Positions 1-9,985 of a stretch of DNA of 64,000 nt are shown here, one piece after another; the first letter of the stretch is position 1; every line of letters starts with the position of its first letter. The DNA comes from Sphingomonas albertensis (GTDB lineage: Bacteria; Pseudomonadota; Alphaproteobacteria; Sphingomonadales; Sphingomonadaceae). A program made the translations under genes and the position numbers. Where the stretch lies: the NCBI RefSeq assembly GCF_014358075.1, contig NZ_JACONT010000004.1, positions 1 through 64,000 on the forward strand, written 5' to 3'. The notes below the pieces were generated by a model. It was not told the origin of the DNA. It worked only from the letters and a program-made list of their open reading frames with translations, and did not search any database.

Positions 1-27
1 CGCCTTCGCGGGGAAACAGTGTTAGGG

Positions 28-1020
28 TTAGCCCGCCTCCCCCTTGAGTGGCCTGGCGAGCAGGTCGCCGATTACGTCGCCTACCGGGGCACCTTCCAAC
101 AGGCGGCAGACGGCTTCGGTGATGGGCATGTCTACGCCGGCATCGCGGGCGGCTTCGCGGAGGACGGGGGCAGTGAAGGCGCCTTCTGCTACCGTGCGGC
201 GGTCAGAAAGGAGCGCGGCGGCGGAATCGCCTCTTCCCAGACCGACGCCGAGCGAGAAATTACGGGAGCTGGTCGAGGAGCAGGTGAGGACGAGGTCGCC
301 GAGCCCCGACAGCCCGGCGAGCGTTTCCGCGCGGGCGCCCCGGGCCAGGCCGAAGCGGGTCATTTCGGCGAACCCTCTGGCGATCAACGCGGCGCGGGCG
401 TTCTGGCCTAGCCCTGCGCCCTCCACGACGCCGCAGCCGATCGCGAGGACGTTCTTCACCGCGCCGCCGATCTCGGCGCCGGCGACGTCGGTCGACGCGT
501 AGGTACGGAAATGGCGCGCTGCCAACCGCGCGGCGAGGCGTTCGCCGAGATCGGCATCCTCGCAGGCGAGCGTCACGGCGGTGGGCAAGCCGGCGGCGAC
601 TTCGTATGCAAACGTCGGTCCGGAGAGCACGGCGATCGGCGCGTTCGGGTGGACGGCGCGCGCGACTTCGCCGACGAGGCGCTTGCTGCCGGCCTCGATG
701 CCCTTGGCGCACAGGACAAGGGGGATGCGGCCGATCGGGGATGCGGCGAGGACGCTGCCGACATGCTGGGCGGGCGCGACGACGAGAATCGCATCCATGT
801 CCGCCAGCGCGGCGAGATCCTCGGTGGCGCGGATCGTCGGGGAGAGCGCTACGCCAGCGAGAAACAGCGCGTTCTCGTGATGCGCGTTGATTGAGGCGAC
901 GACCGCGGTTTCACGCGCCCAGAGGATGACGTCGCGGCCTTCGTGCGCGGCGACCTGTGCGAGTGCGGTGCCCCAGGCGCCGCCGCCGATGACGCCTATT
1001 TTCATAGCGGGGATCTTCAT
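28..1020 (-). CDS. gpsA: Glycerol-3-phosphate dehydrogenase [NAD(P)+]
   Basis: The 330-residue product is a cytoplasmic enzyme that reduces dihydroxyacetone phosphate to sn-glycerol 3-phosphate for phospholipid synthesis. The Rossmann motif [10 protein letters not shown] lies near the N-terminus. [18 protein letters not shown] carries the expected catalytic lysine, and [12 protein letters not shown] is the family's C-terminal signature. The length matches the family. The ATG at 1020 overlaps the tsaD stop codon by 4 bp (ATGA), so the two genes are translationally coupled. A second in-frame ATG at 1005 (MKIGVIGG) would also give a complete protein. The pair gpsA-tsaD is common in alphaproteobacteria. 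Identification is secure; only the choice between the two starts is open. Confidence 0.96.
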   Translation of the reverse strand: MKIPAMKIGVIGGGAWGTALAQVAAHEGRDVILWARETAVVASINAHHENALFLAGVALSPTIRATEDLAALADMDAILVVAPAQHVGSVLAASPIGRIPLVLCAKGIEAGSKRLVGEVARAVHPNAPIAVLSGPTFAYEVAAGLPTAVTLACEDADLGERLAARLAARHFRTYASTDVAGAEIGGAVKNVLAIGCGVVEGAGLGQNARAALIARGFAEMTRFGLARGARAETLAGLSGLGDLVLTCSSTSSRNFSLGVGLGRGDSAAALLSDRRTVAEGAFTAPVLREAARDAGVDMPITEAVCRLLEGAPVGDVIGDLLARPLKGEAG

Positions 1021-2045
1021 GCCTTCACCCCTGCGCCACGCACCGCTTCGGCGTTCGGATCGAGCGGCCAGCGCGGGCGCGCGGCGACGTCGAGCGGATC
1101 GGTGAGCCCGGCGGCGAAGCGCTCGGCGCCCGCCCAGGCGATCATCGCGGCGTTGTCGGTGCAGAGCCACAAAGGCGGCGCGACGAAGCGGAGGCCGTGG
1201 GCGCTGGCGAGCGTCTGCAACGCGCCACGGACTGAAGTGTTCGCGGCGACACCGCCGGCGACGACGAGCGCGGTGGCGCCATGCGCGGTGCGCAGTGCCT
1301 TGGTCGTGCGGTCGATCAGGCAGTCGACAACCGCGGCCTGGAACGAGGCGGCGAGGTCCTCGGGCGAATACTGGCCGACGACGCGCGCGACCGCGCTCTT
1401 GAGCCCGGCGAACGAGAAATGCGGTTCTGCCGAGCCTTTGAGCGGGCGTGGCAGCGGGACCGCCTTTGGATTGCCGAGCGCGGCGGCGCGTTCGACCGCT
1501 GGGCCGCCGGGGAAGCCTAGTCCCAAAAGCTTGGCGGTCTTGTCGAAAGCCTCGCCTGCCGCGTCGTCGATCGTCGTCGCCAGCCGCCGGTACGCGCCGA
1601 CGCCCTCGACCAGCAGCAACTGGCAATGGCCGCCCGATACCAGCAACAGCAGGTACGGAAATTCGAGATCGGGATCGGACAGCCGCGGCGAGAGCGCGTG
1701 GCCTTCGAGATGGTTCACCGCGATCAGCGGCTTCCCTGCGGCATGCGCGAGCGCCTTGCCGGTGACCAGCCCGACCATGACGCCACCGATCAGCCCCGGC
1801 CCGGCGGTCGCGGCGATCGCATCGACGTCGGCGAGCGTCAGCTTCGCATCGGCGAGGGCCGCGACGATGAGCGGCTCCAGCGCCTCGACATGCGCGCGCG
1901 CGGCGATTTCGGGGACGACGCCGCCGAACGGGGCGTGTGCCGCCTCTTGCCCGAGCAAGCGGTGCGCAAGGACCTGCCGGTCGCCGGTGACGAGCGCGGC
2001 GGCGGTTTCGTCGCAGGAGGATTCGATACCGAGGATGATCATCAT
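1017..2045 (-). CDS. tsaD: tRNA N6-adenosine threonylcarbamoyltransferase TsaD
   Basis: The 342-residue product transfers the threonylcarbamoyl group to A37 of ANN-decoding tRNAs, working with TsaB, TsaC and TsaE. The N-terminus [12 protein letters not shown] is diagnostic. The metal-binding pair sits in NHLEGH (His112 and His116 from this start), matching the usual H-x3-H site. The ASKHA-fold motif VSGGH and the [10 protein letters not shown] segment are present. Two adjacent ATG codons (2045 and 2042) could start the gene. The gene is divergent from hemC across about 60 bp, so its promoter must lie there, and it is coupled to gpsA downstream. Length and motifs leave little doubt. Confidence 0.97.
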   Translation of the reverse strand: MMIILGIESSCDETAAALVTGDRQVLAHRLLGQEAAHAPFGGVVPEIAARAHVEALEPLIVAALADAKLTLADVDAIAATAGPGLIGGVMVGLVTGKALAHAAGKPLIAVNHLEGHALSPRLSDPDLEFPYLLLLVSGGHCQLLLVEGVGAYRRLATTIDDAAGEAFDKTAKLLGLGFPGGPAVERAAALGNPKAVPLPRPLKGSAEPHFSFAGLKSAVARVVGQYSPEDLAASFQAAVVDCLIDRTTKALRTAHGATALVVAGGVAANTSVRGALQTLASAHGLRFVAPPLWLCTDNAAMIAWAGAERFAAGLTDPLDVAARPRWPLDPNAEAVRGAGVKA

Positions 2046-2106
2046 ACACCTGTATATGGGTGTGCGAAGCTTGTCGAAGCCCCGCCCTTTCTGCATGGCG
2101 CGCAGG

Positions 2107-3012
2107 ATGACTCGTTTTCGGCTCGGTACGCGCGGTTCGCCGCTGGCGCTCACCCAGGCGGGCATGGTGCGCGATGCACTGTGCGCGGCGCATGGCTGGT
2201 CCGACGACGCGGTCGAGATCGTCGTGATCCGCACCACCGGCGACCGCGTGCAGGATCGCGCGCTCGCCGAGATCGGCGGCAAGGCGCTGTGGACCAAGGA
2301 GCTCGATCGCGCGCTGCATGATAGCGACATCGATTGCGCGGTGCATTCGATGAAGGACGTCGAGACGATCCGGCCCGCGACGCTGAAGATCGCGGCGATG
2401 CTGCCGCGCGCCGACGTGCGCGATCGGCTGATCGGCGCGGAGACGCTCGCCGACCTGCGACCGGGCGCGGTTGTCGGCACGAGTTCGCCGCGCCGGCGCG
2501 CGCAGATGCTGCGGCTGCGCCCCGACCTGGAAATCGTGCTGATCCGCGGCAATGTCGACACGCGGCTCGGCCGGGTGGCGAGCGGCGAGATGGACGCGAC
2601 CTTGCTGGCGGCGGCGGGGCTCGACCGGCTGGGGCGCGACGACGGCCATGCGATCCCGACCGATGTGATGCTGCCGGCGCCTGCCCAAGGTGCGGTCGGC
2701 GTCGAGGTGCTCGCCGGGAGCGCGGCGGGCGAGATCGTCGCGGCGATCGACCACCATGATACAAGTGCGTGCGTGCTGACCGAGCGCGCGCTGCTCGCGC
2801 GGCTGGGGGCGGATTGCCATTCGCCGGTCGCGGCGCTGGCCTCGCTGGCGGGCGAGACACTGACGTTGCGCGCCGAGCTGATCGCCGAGGATGGCGCGTG
2901 CGACGTCGCGGGATCGATCGAGGGGACGGTCGACGACGATCTCGGGACGGCGCTCGCGGAGGATCTGCTCGCACGCGCGCCGGCCAGCGTCAGGCGGCTG
3001 TTCTCCGCATGA
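2107..3012 (+). CDS. hemC: Hydroxymethylbilane synthase (porphobilinogen deaminase)
   Basis: The enzyme polymerises four porphobilinogen molecules into hydroxymethylbilane in tetrapyrrole synthesis. The N-terminal [13 protein letters not shown] motif, the VHSMKDV motif that contains active-site residues and the [10 protein letters not shown] arginine cluster are all present. Cys237 in LGADCHSP is the expected attachment site of the dipyrromethane cofactor. The length of about 301 residues is normal. ATG 2107 is chosen because the conserved region begins directly after it. An in-frame ATG at 2095 would add four residues, and neither start has a strong ribosome binding site. hemD follows after 7 bp, so the two form an operon. 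Confidence 0.96.
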   Translation: MTRFRLGTRGSPLALTQAGMVRDALCAAHGWSDDAVEIVVIRTTGDRVQDRALAEIGGKALWTKELDRALHDSDIDCAVHSMKDVETIRPATLKIAAMLPRADVRDRLIGAETLADLRPGAVVGTSSPRRRAQMLRLRPDLEIVLIRGNVDTRLGRVASGEMDATLLAAAGLDRLGRDDGHAIPTDVMLPAPAQGAVGVEVLAGSAAGEIVAAIDHHDTSACVLTERALLARLGADCHSPVAALASLAGETLTLRAELIAEDGACDVAGSIEGTVDDDLGTALAEDLLARAPASVRRLFSA

Positions 3013-3019
3013 AGCCCCG

Positions 3020-4666
3020 ATGACCCGCATGGTCGTGGTGCTGCGACCGGAACCGGGCAACACGCGCACCGCCGACGTCTTGCGCGCGCGCGCGCTGGAC
3101 GTGCGGCAGGTTCCGTTGTTCGCGGTAGTGCCGGTCTATTGGACGCCGCCCAATCCGACCGGGTTCGACGGGCTGTTGCTCACGAGCGCGAACGCGGTGC
3201 GGCATGGTGGCGCGGGGCTGGACCTGTTCAGGCGGTTGCCGGTCGTCGCGGTCGGCGCGGCGACGGCGGCGGCGGCGAGCGAGGCCGGGTTCGCGGTCGC
3301 GGTGACGGGCGCCGAGGATGCGCGCGCGGTGGTGGCCGAGGCGCGGGACCGGGGTTTCGCGCGGTTGCTGCACCTCGCCGGGCGCGAGCGGGCGCCGACC
3401 GAGGACGGCGTCGAGGCGCTCACCGTCTATGCGAACGAGGCCGTACCGGTGCCGGCGGACGTCGCGCGTTCGTTCGAGGATGCGCTGGTCCTGGTGCATT
3501 CCGCGCGCGCCGCCACGCGGCTGGCCGAGCTGGTCGACGGGGCGGGCGTGGATCGCTCCAGCATCGCGCTGGTCGCGATCAGCCGGGCGGTCGGCGACGC
3601 GGCCGGGACGGGCTGGGCTAGCATCGCGATCGCGCCGGAACCGAGCGATTCGGCGGTCGTCGCGATGGCCGCTGCGTCCGCGAACACACGCGCGATTGAC
3701 CAGCGCGCGCGCGGCGGGGATAAGCACGCCATGAGCGACTACGTGCCGACCGATCGCCCACGGGCACGCGGACCCAGAATGGGTGTCATCCTTGCGCTGG
3801 TGGGCCTTGCGTTCATCGCCGGCCTCGCGCTGATGGCGTATGCGGCGAAGACCGTGCCGTGGTTTGGTTTCACCCGTTCCACCACCGCCGCGACGACGGC
3901 GCAGCAAAAGGCTTCGTCGTCCGCGACCGGCTACATCCCGTCGCAGCCGCTGGGCCCCGACGGCGAGCCGCAGGCGGCCGCGCCGGTGGATACCGCGGTG
4001 CTGGCGACGCGCGAGGCAACGCTGGCGGCGCAATTGGCCGCGCTCGAGGCGCGCACCGCGGCGATCACGACGGATGCCAGTGCGGCCGGCGGACAGGCGA
4101 CGCGTGCGGAAGGGCTGATGGTTGCGTTTGCCGCCCGCCGTGCGCTCGATCGCGGGGTCGGGCTCGGCTATCTCGAGGAGCAGTTACGGCTGCGCTTCGG
4201 CCAGGCCCAGCCGCGCGCGACGATGCTGCTGATCCAGGCCGCGCGCCAGCCGGTCACGCTGGAGGATTTGCGCCAGGGCCTCGACACGATCGCACCCGAC
4301 ATCACGACCTCGACCGGCGAAGGCTGGCTCGACACGATCCAGCACCAGATCGATTCGCTGGTGGTACTGCGCAAGGCAGGCACGCCCTCCCCGATGCCCG
4401 CCGACCGCCTCGCGCGCGTGCGCCGGCTCCTCGAAGCGGGCCAGGTCGAGGCGGCACGGGCCGAGGTCGCGCGCTTGCCGGGTGCGGCGCAGGCCAGCAA
4501 CTGGATGGACGCCGCGCGGCGCTACGTCACCGCACGCCAGGCGCTCGACGTGATCGAGAACACCGCACTGATCGGCCAGGCGGGCCAGCCGCAACCGGCG
4601 CCCGTGGTTATCCCGCCGCCGGTCGTGGAAACGACGACGCCGGACGAGGGCGCCGCCGGCATATAA
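3020..4666 (+). CDS. hemD: Fused uroporphyrinogen-III synthase (HemD) and mitofilin/Mic60-like membrane protein
   Basis: One uninterrupted frame of 548 residues covers two proteins that are usually separate. Residues 1-237 are a full-length HemD, which cyclises hydroxymethylbilane; [14 protein letters not shown] and [11 protein letters not shown] are visible. A single membrane helix follows at about residues 254-276 ([20 protein letters not shown]). An Ala/Thr-rich stretch and a helical region come next. The C-terminus, with [14 protein letters not shown] and RQALDVIE, resembles the mitofilin signature domain. Alphaproteobacterial Mic60 genes are known to sit beside haem genes. The predicted topology places HemD in the cytoplasm and mitofilin in the periplasm. 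ATG 3731 (MSDYVPTD) could start a separate mitofilin protein by internal initiation. HemX is an alternative label for the second part. Confidence 0.87.
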   Translation: MTRMVVVLRPEPGNTRTADVLRARALDVRQVPLFAVVPVYWTPPNPTGFDGLLLTSANAVRHGGAGLDLFRRLPVVAVGAATAAAASEAGFAVAVTGAEDARAVVAEARDRGFARLLHLAGRERAPTEDGVEALTVYANEAVPVPADVARSFEDALVLVHSARAATRLAELVDGAGVDRSSIALVAISRAVGDAAGTGWASIAIAPEPSDSAVVAMAAASANTRAIDQRARGGDKHAMSDYVPTDRPRARGPRMGVILALVGLAFIAGLALMAYAAKTVPWFGFTRSTTAATTAQQKASSSATGYIPSQPLGPDGEPQAAAPVDTAVLATREATLAAQLAALEARTAAITTDASAAGGQATRAEGLMVAFAARRALDRGVGLGYLEEQLRLRFGQAQPRATMLLIQAARQPVTLEDLRQGLDTIAPDITTSTGEGWLDTIQHQIDSLVVLRKAGTPSPMPADRLARVRRLLEAGQVEAARAEVARLPGAAQASNWMDAARRYVTARQALDVIENTALIGQAGQPQPAPVVIPPPVVETTTPDEGAAGI

Positions 4667-4765
4667 GCGGGCAAACGTCGTTTCGGGTGTGGTGTTGATC
4701 TAAGTTGTTATCATTGCTGGCGACTTGCTAGCACGAGATTAACCCGCCGAGCCCAACCTGCGCCC

Positions 4766-4930
4766 ATGAACCCGGTCATGCCCCGCAGTCCCAAAGACCT
4801 AGAACTCTGGCATGGGCGCCATATCCAGCTCGCCACCCTGGCGCTCACCGCGCAGGTGATGGAGATGCATCTCAGCCTTGCAGCACTGTACAGGGAACAG
4901 ATCGCCGTGATCCTGCTGGGAAGACTCTAG
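4766..4930 (+). CDS. Possible small protein of 54 residues, function unknown
   Basis: A short frame begins with MNPVMPRSPKDLELW and ends in VILLGRL. It lies in the gap between hemD-mic60 and the convergent DUF72 gene. It has a charged N-terminal part, then an amphipathic, Leu/Ala/Met-rich helical part (HIQLATLALTAQVMEMHL). There is no clear ribosome binding site. ATG 4778 is a second possible start. I do not recognise a family. It is listed because the intergenic space is otherwise empty and the composition looks protein-like. It could be a chance frame in GC-rich DNA. Confidence 0.35.
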   Translation: MNPVMPRSPKDLELWHGRHIQLATLALTAQVMEMHLSLAALYREQIAVILLGRL

Positions 4931-4984
4931 CGCGATATCGCCGGGAGCAGGCGCGACGACGTGCTCGCTGCCGACCGGACCAAG

Positions 4985-5776
4985 TCAACCGGCTACACGC
5001 TCGATCAGCGCCATCGCCGCATGGGGCGCGCGGACCTTGGCGCCGTTGATGAAGAAGACGAACGTCTCGCGGGGGGTCTTCGCCGGGGCGGTGTCCTCGA
5101 CATAGGGCAACCCGTCCGGCCGCCCGCCCGCCGCCCAGGCCTTCGCCTTGGCGGCCCAGTCGTCGAGCGCGGTCGGGGCGTAGCCGGCGACGAAACGCTC
5201 CTCGGCATCCTCCAGCCGGGCATAGACGAAATCGCCGGTGACGTTGGCGATCGCGGGATATTCGGCGGACTGCGCGAACACGATCGCGACGCCCGCCGCG
5301 CGGCACATCGCGACGAATTCGGGCACCGCGAAACTCTCGTGCCGGACCTGGATGGCGTGGCGCAGCGCCAGGCCGTCCTGCTTGGCGGGCAGCAGTTTCA
5401 GAAACGCGGCGAAGTCGTCGGCGTCGAACTTCTTGGTCGCCATGAACTGCCACAGGATCGGCCCGAGCCGGTCGCCCAATTCGACGATCCCCTGCTCGGT
5501 GAACTTCGCGATCGACTCCCCCGCGTCGGCCAGCACCTTCCGGTTGGTGCAGTAGCGCGAGGCCTTCAACGCGAAGACGAAGCCGTCGGGGACCGCCTTG
5601 GCCCAGGACGCGAAGGTCGCGGGTTTCTGGCTGCCGTAATAGGTGCCGTTGATCTCGATCGCGGTGACGCGTTCGGCGGCATAGTCCAGCTCGCGCTTCT
5701 GCGGCCATTTCTCGGGATAGAAGGTCCCGCGCCACGGCTCGTAGGTCCAGCCGCCAATACCGATTCTGATCGTCAT
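4985..5776 (-). CDS. DUF72 (YecE-like) family protein
   Basis: The 263-residue product belongs to the DUF72 family, which has a TIM-barrel fold and no settled biochemical role. The N-terminus IRIGIGGWTYEPWRGTFYP, the EINGTYYGSQKP segment and the FVFALKASRYCTN segment are typical of the family. The C-terminal ETFVFFINGAKVRAPHAAMAL matches the conserved NNxxxxxA region in modified form. No signal peptide is present, so the protein should be cytoplasmic. It is 62 bp from the end of the uronate operon on the same strand, but nothing in its sequence ties it to uronate use. The family is clear and the function is unknown. Confidence 0.88.
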   Translation of the reverse strand: MTIRIGIGGWTYEPWRGTFYPEKWPQKRELDYAAERVTAIEINGTYYGSQKPATFASWAKAVPDGFVFALKASRYCTNRKVLADAGESIAKFTEQGIVELGDRLGPILWQFMATKKFDADDFAAFLKLLPAKQDGLALRHAIQVRHESFAVPEFVAMCRAAGVAIVFAQSAEYPAIANVTGDFVYARLEDAEERFVAGYAPTALDDWAAKAKAWAAGGRPDGLPYVEDTAPAKTPRETFVFFINGAKVRAPHAAMALIERVAG

Positions 5777-5838
5777 GCCGGCGAGTGTAGCGCCGTCGGG
5801 ACCGGGTTGGCGATGGCGTATGCGTGCTCAGCCGCGCA

Positions 5839-7296
5839 TCAAGCGGTTTCGCCGAACGATGCGAGCGCGGCCACCGCGCCCCTGCGTTCGAGCCGGTCGA
5901 GATTGGCGACCAGCACGCTACGCAGATCCGGATCGGGGCGAAACGCGAGCAGGCCGAGCAACGCGTCGACGCGCTCGGTCGATGTCGTCGCGCCGGACAC
6001 CGCTGCACCGAGCCGGTCGGCGATCGGGTCGTCGATCGCGAACATCTCGCCCGCATCGGTCACCCCCGACTGCCAGCGCATCCAGGCCGCGACGGCCAGG
6101 GCCAGCGCATCGACCGACTGCCGCTTCGCGCGCCGTTCCGCGATCGGAGCGAGCAGGCGCTGCGGAAGTTTCTGCGAGCCGTCCATCGCGATCTGGCGGG
6201 TGCGATGCTGGAGCGCGGGGTTGGCGAAACGTGCCATCAATGCCGCCCGGTAATGCGCGATGTCGAGCGCGGCGGGGGGATCGAGCGTCGTCGCGCTCTC
6301 GTCCCACAGCGCTTCGACGAAAGCGCGCGCCGCGGGCTGCGCGACGACTTCGTGGACGAAGTCGAGCCCGGCGAGCCCGCCGAGATAGGCGATCGCCGAG
6401 TGCGCGCCGTTGAGCAGCCGCAGCTTCGCGTCTTCCCATGGCGCAACCGCGTCGGTCAGTTGCACGCCGAACGCCGCCAGATCGGGGCGTTCGCCGGCGA
6501 AGCGATCCTCGATCACCCACTGGGTGAACGGCTCCGCCTTCACCATCGCGTGATCCTCGACCCCCAGCGTATTCGCCAGTGCGGCGATATCGGCGGGTGT
6601 GGTCGCGGGCACGATCCGGTCGACCATCGTCTGCGGGAACGTCACGGTGGCAGCGATCCAGTCGCGCAGGTCCGCATCGTGTGCCGCCGCCATCGCCAGT
6701 ACCGCATCGCGCAGCAGCGTGCCGTTGTGCGGCAGGTTGTCGCACGAGAGGATCGTCAGCGGACCGGTGCCCGCCGCATGGCGCGCCGCGAGCCCGGCGA
6801 CGAGAAACCCGGGTGCGGTCCGCGGCGCGTCGAGCGAGGCCAGATCGTGCGCAACATCGGCATCGCCGGCCTGCAATCTGCCCGTCGCGCGGTCGAGCTT
6901 GTAGCCTTTTTCGGTGATCGTCAGCGTGACGATATGCGTGTCCGCCGACGCGAGCGCGGCAACCACCGCGGCCGGATCCTCGGGCGCGACGAGCATGGCC
7001 ATGACCGCGCCGACGACCTGCAACCGCTCGCCCTCGCCGTCACGGACGACGAGCGTGTAGAGCCCGTCCTGCGGCGCCAACTGGTCGCGGACGCCCGCGG
7101 ATCGCAGCGATACGCCGGTGATGCCCCAGCGCAGATCGCCCGCCGCCAGCGCCTGTTCGAACACTGCCGCCTGATGCGCGCGGTGGAATGCGCCGATGCC
7201 GAGATGCACCACGCCGCGCTTGACGCGCGACCGGTCGTAGGTTGGCCGCGCGACGGCGGCGGGTAGCCGGTCGAGCGTGGCGGTCGACAGCCTCAC
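5839..7296 (-). CDS. uxuB: D-mannonate oxidoreductase / fructuronate reductase
   Basis: The 485-residue product belongs to the polyol-specific long-chain dehydrogenase family. It should interconvert D-fructuronate and D-mannonate with NAD(H). The N-terminal VVHLGIGAFHRAHQA is the family's nucleotide-binding start. KLRLLNGAHSAIAYLG at about residue 290 carries the catalytic lysine and the conserved NGAH. The start is a GTG at 7296 that overlaps the uxaC stop by 4 bp (GTGA). It is the last gene of the operon running GH3, manD, exuT, uxaC, uxuB. That context favours fructuronate over mannitol or altronate as substrate. A mannitol dehydrogenase activity cannot be excluded from sequence alone. Confidence 0.92.
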   Translation of the reverse strand: MRLSTATLDRLPAAVARPTYDRSRVKRGVVHLGIGAFHRAHQAAVFEQALAAGDLRWGITGVSLRSAGVRDQLAPQDGLYTLVVRDGEGERLQVVGAVMAMLVAPEDPAAVVAALASADTHIVTLTITEKGYKLDRATGRLQAGDADVAHDLASLDAPRTAPGFLVAGLAARHAAGTGPLTILSCDNLPHNGTLLRDAVLAMAAAHDADLRDWIAATVTFPQTMVDRIVPATTPADIAALANTLGVEDHAMVKAEPFTQWVIEDRFAGERPDLAAFGVQLTDAVAPWEDAKLRLLNGAHSAIAYLGGLAGLDFVHEVVAQPAARAFVEALWDESATTLDPPAALDIAHYRAALMARFANPALQHRTRQIAMDGSQKLPQRLLAPIAERRAKRQSVDALALAVAAWMRWQSGVTDAGEMFAIDDPIADRLGAAVSGATTSTERVDALLGLLAFRPDPDLRSVLVANLDRLERRGAVAALASFGETA

Positions 7297-8705
7297 AGAC
7301 GGTACGCCTGCTTGACCAAGTCATAGGCGAGCGCGCGGGCGACCTCGTGTGCTTCGTCTTCTTCGAGCCGGTGTTCGGCGACGAGCTTGGCGAGGAAGGC
7401 GCAGTCCATACGCCGCGCGACGTCGTGCCGCGCGGGGATCGAGAGGAAGGCGCGCGTGTCGTCGTTGAAGCCGACCGTGTTGTAGAATCCGGCGGTCTCG
7501 GTCGCGCGTTCGCGGAAGCGGCGCATGCCCTCCGGGCTGTCGTGGAACCACCAGGGCGGGCCGAGCTTCAGCGCCGGATAATGGCCGGCGAGCGGGGCGA
7601 GTTCGCGAGAGTAGGTGTCCTCGTCTAGGGTGAAGAGGATCAGGGTCAGGCGGGGATCGTTGCCGAACCGGTCGAGCAGTGGCTTCAGCGCGCGGACGAA
7701 CTCGCCGGGCAGCGGGATGTCGCCGCCCTTGTCGCGACCGAAGCGTGCCAGCACCGAGGCATTGTGGCTGCGCGATACGGCGGGGTGGAGCTGCATCACC
7801 ATGCCGTCCTCGACCGACATCGCCGCCATCTCGGTCAGCATCTGTGCGTGGAAGAGTTCGGACTCCGCGGCGGTCGGTTGGGCCATAACGCGGGCGTAGA
7901 GCGCCTCGGCTTCGGCGGGTGTCAGGTCCGCGGTCGCCGCCGATAGGTGGCCATGATCGGTCGAGGTGGCACCGGCATCACGGAAGCGGGCGCGGTGGAA
8001 GCGGTGCGCGGCGAGATAGCCGGCATAGCTGCCGACGTCTTCGTTCGCAGTCTCGCCGAAGCGGCGGACGTTGGCGGCGAAGCCCGGCGTTTCCGGATCG
8101 ACGACGGGATCGGGGCGATAGGCGGTGACGACGCGGCCGTTCCAGTCGCTTCCGCGGATCGCGGCATGGTGTTCGAGCGGGTCGAGCGGGCTTTCGGTGG
8201 TCGCGATCAGTTCGATGCCGAACCGGTCGAACAGCGCGCGCGGGCGAAATTCGGGTGTCTTCAGCGCGGCGTCGATCGTGTCGTAATACAGGTCGGCGGT
8301 CGCGGGTTCGAGGCGGACGTCGATCCCGAACGCCTCGGCGAACACCCAGTCGAGCCACATCCGCGACGGCGTGCCGCGAAACAGATGGTAGTTCTCCGCG
8401 AAGATGCGCCAGATTTTCCTTGGATCGGTTTCGGTGATGCTGCCGTCGACCGTCGGTACGCCGAGCGCGTCGAGCGGCACGCCCTGGCTGTAGAGCATCC
8501 GGAACACATAGTGGTCGGGGACGATCAGCAGCGAGGCGGGATCGCTGAACGCCTCGTTCCGGGCGAACCATGCCGGATCGGTATGGCCGTGCGGACTGAC
8601 GATCGGCAGGTCCTTCACGCCCGCATGCAGCGCGCGCGCGATGTCGCGGGTGCGGCCGTCGCTGGGGAACAGGCGATCGGGGTGAAGGCGTAGCGGATGG
8701 GTCAT
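7293..8705 (-). CDS. uxaC: Uronate (glucuronate) isomerase
   Basis: The 470-residue product isomerises D-glucuronate to D-fructuronate, or D-galacturonate to tagaturonate. It belongs to the amidohydrolase-like UxaC family. PIVSPHGHTDPAWFA near residue 40 holds the metal-binding histidines. The segments ENYHLFRGTPSRMWLD and RHDVARRMDCAFLAKLV are characteristic of the family. The length is that of the family. ATG 8705 overlaps the exuT stop by 4 bp, and the uxaC stop overlaps the uxuB GTG, so the three genes are translationally coupled. Context with an alpha-glucuronidase and ManD points to glucuronate as the physiological substrate. Confidence 0.96.
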   Translation of the reverse strand: MTHPLRLHPDRLFPSDGRTRDIARALHAGVKDLPIVSPHGHTDPAWFARNEAFSDPASLLIVPDHYVFRMLYSQGVPLDALGVPTVDGSITETDPRKIWRIFAENYHLFRGTPSRMWLDWVFAEAFGIDVRLEPATADLYYDTIDAALKTPEFRPRALFDRFGIELIATTESPLDPLEHHAAIRGSDWNGRVVTAYRPDPVVDPETPGFAANVRRFGETANEDVGSYAGYLAAHRFHRARFRDAGATSTDHGHLSAATADLTPAEAEALYARVMAQPTAAESELFHAQMLTEMAAMSVEDGMVMQLHPAVSRSHNASVLARFGRDKGGDIPLPGEFVRALKPLLDRFGNDPRLTLILFTLDEDTYSRELAPLAGHYPALKLGPPWWFHDSPEGMRRFRERATETAGFYNTVGFNDDTRAFLSIPARHDVARRMDCAFLAKLVAEHRLEEDEAHEVARALAYDLVKQAYRL

Positions 8706-9985
8706 GCGAGGCGTTCCGGATCGACGGGGGTATAGTGCGGGACGAGCAGGTGGATAACCAGCAACGCGACGAAATAGGCGCATCCGGCGACCACGAAGAT
8801 CGGTCCATAACTGCCGACGCCGGCGAGGATGGTGCCTGCGAACTTGGCCATCAGCATGCCGCCGAACGCCCCCGCCAGCCCGCCGAGACCGATCACCGAT
8901 CCGCCCATGCCGCGCGGAAACAGGTCACCGGGGATCGCGTACACGTTGGCGGAGAAGCCTTGGTGACACGCGCACGCCAAGCCGATCGCCGCGACCGCCC
9001 ACCAGAGGCCGGGGGCCTGCGCGGCGAAGATGATCGGCAGCGCGAACAGCGCGCAGGCGAACAACGCGGTCTTTCGCGCGCGGTTCGGCGTCTGGCCGCG
9101 TGCCAGCAGCCGCGACGAGAACCAGCCGCCCGCGACCGATCCGACATCGGCCAGCACATACACCGCGACCAGTGGCGGCCCGAAATCGAGCATCTTCACG
9201 CCGTATTGCCGGTTGAAGAAATCGGGCAGCCAGAACAGGAAGGTCCACCACACCGGATCGATCAGGAACCGGCCGAGCATGTACGCCCAGGTCTGGCGCA
9301 GGCGCAGCAGCGTGCGCCAGCGGACCGGCTTGGCGGCGGGGACGGGGTCGGCCTCGATCCAGGCCAGTTCCTCAGGCGTGACGCGCGGATGCTTGCGCGG
9401 CGATCGGTAGAAGGCGAGCCAGGCGACCAGCCAGAGCACGGTCAGCGCGCCGGTCGCGATGAACGCCATCCGCCAGCCGAACGTCACCGCGATCACCGGC
9501 ACGATCAACGGCGTGAGGATCGCGCCGACGTTCGAGCCCGCGTTGAAGATGCCGATCGCCAGCGCACGCTCGCGTTGCGGGAACCATTCGTTTGCCGCGG
9601 CAAGTGCGGCGGGGAACGCCCCGGCCTCGCCGATCGCGAGCGGGATTCGCGCGAAGATCATCATGCCGGCGCTGGTGAACAGCGCATGCGCGACATGACC
9701 GATCGTCCATAGCGTCACCGCGACCGCATAGCCGATCTTGGCGCCGACCCGGTCGACGAACCGCCCGAACAGGACATAGGCGATGCCGTACGCCGCCTGG
9801 AACGCGATCGCGAGATCGGCATAGCCCTGCTCGCTCCAGTTATAGCGCGCCTGGAGTTCGGGTTTGAGCACCGGCAGCACGAGCCGGTCGATATAGCTCA
9901 GCGCGACGGCGGCGAAGAGCAGCGCGCAGACGATCCACCGCACTTTCCCGCGCGGCTTCTCGATCGCGACGGTGGCTCCGTTCAC
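8702..9985 (-). CDS. exuT: MFS hexuronate transporter, ExuT-like
   Basis: This is an inner-membrane major facilitator with about 12 hydrophobic segments. The first carries [16 protein letters not shown], as in the anion:cation symporter group that includes ExuT and Gud[17 protein letters not shown] is the loop 2-3 signature. It should import glucuronate or glucuronate-containing products across the inner membrane. I choose the GTG at 9985 because it overlaps the manD stop as GTGA, the pattern used throughout this operon. A GTG at 9994 would add three residues. The neighbours on both sides are uronate enzymes. The exact substrate is inferred from context. Confidence 0.88.
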   Translation of the reverse strand: MNGATVAIEKPRGKVRWIVCALLFAAVALSYIDRLVLPVLKPELQARYNWSEQGYADLAIAFQAAYGIAYVLFGRFVDRVGAKIGYAVAVTLWTIGHVAHALFTSAGMMIFARIPLAIGEAGAFPAALAAANEWFPQRERALAIGIFNAGSNVGAILTPLIVPVIAVTFGWRMAFIATGALTVLWLVAWLAFYRSPRKHPRVTPEELAWIEADPVPAAKPVRWRTLLRLRQTWAYMLGRFLIDPVWWTFLFWLPDFFNRQYGVKMLDFGPPLVAVYVLADVGSVAGGWFSSRLLARGQTPNRARKTALFACALFALPIIFAAQAPGLWWAVAAIGLACACHQGFSANVYAIPGDLFPRGMGGSVIGLGGLAGAFGGMLMAKFAGTILAGVGSYGPIFVVAGCAYFVALLVIHLLVPHYTPVDPERLA

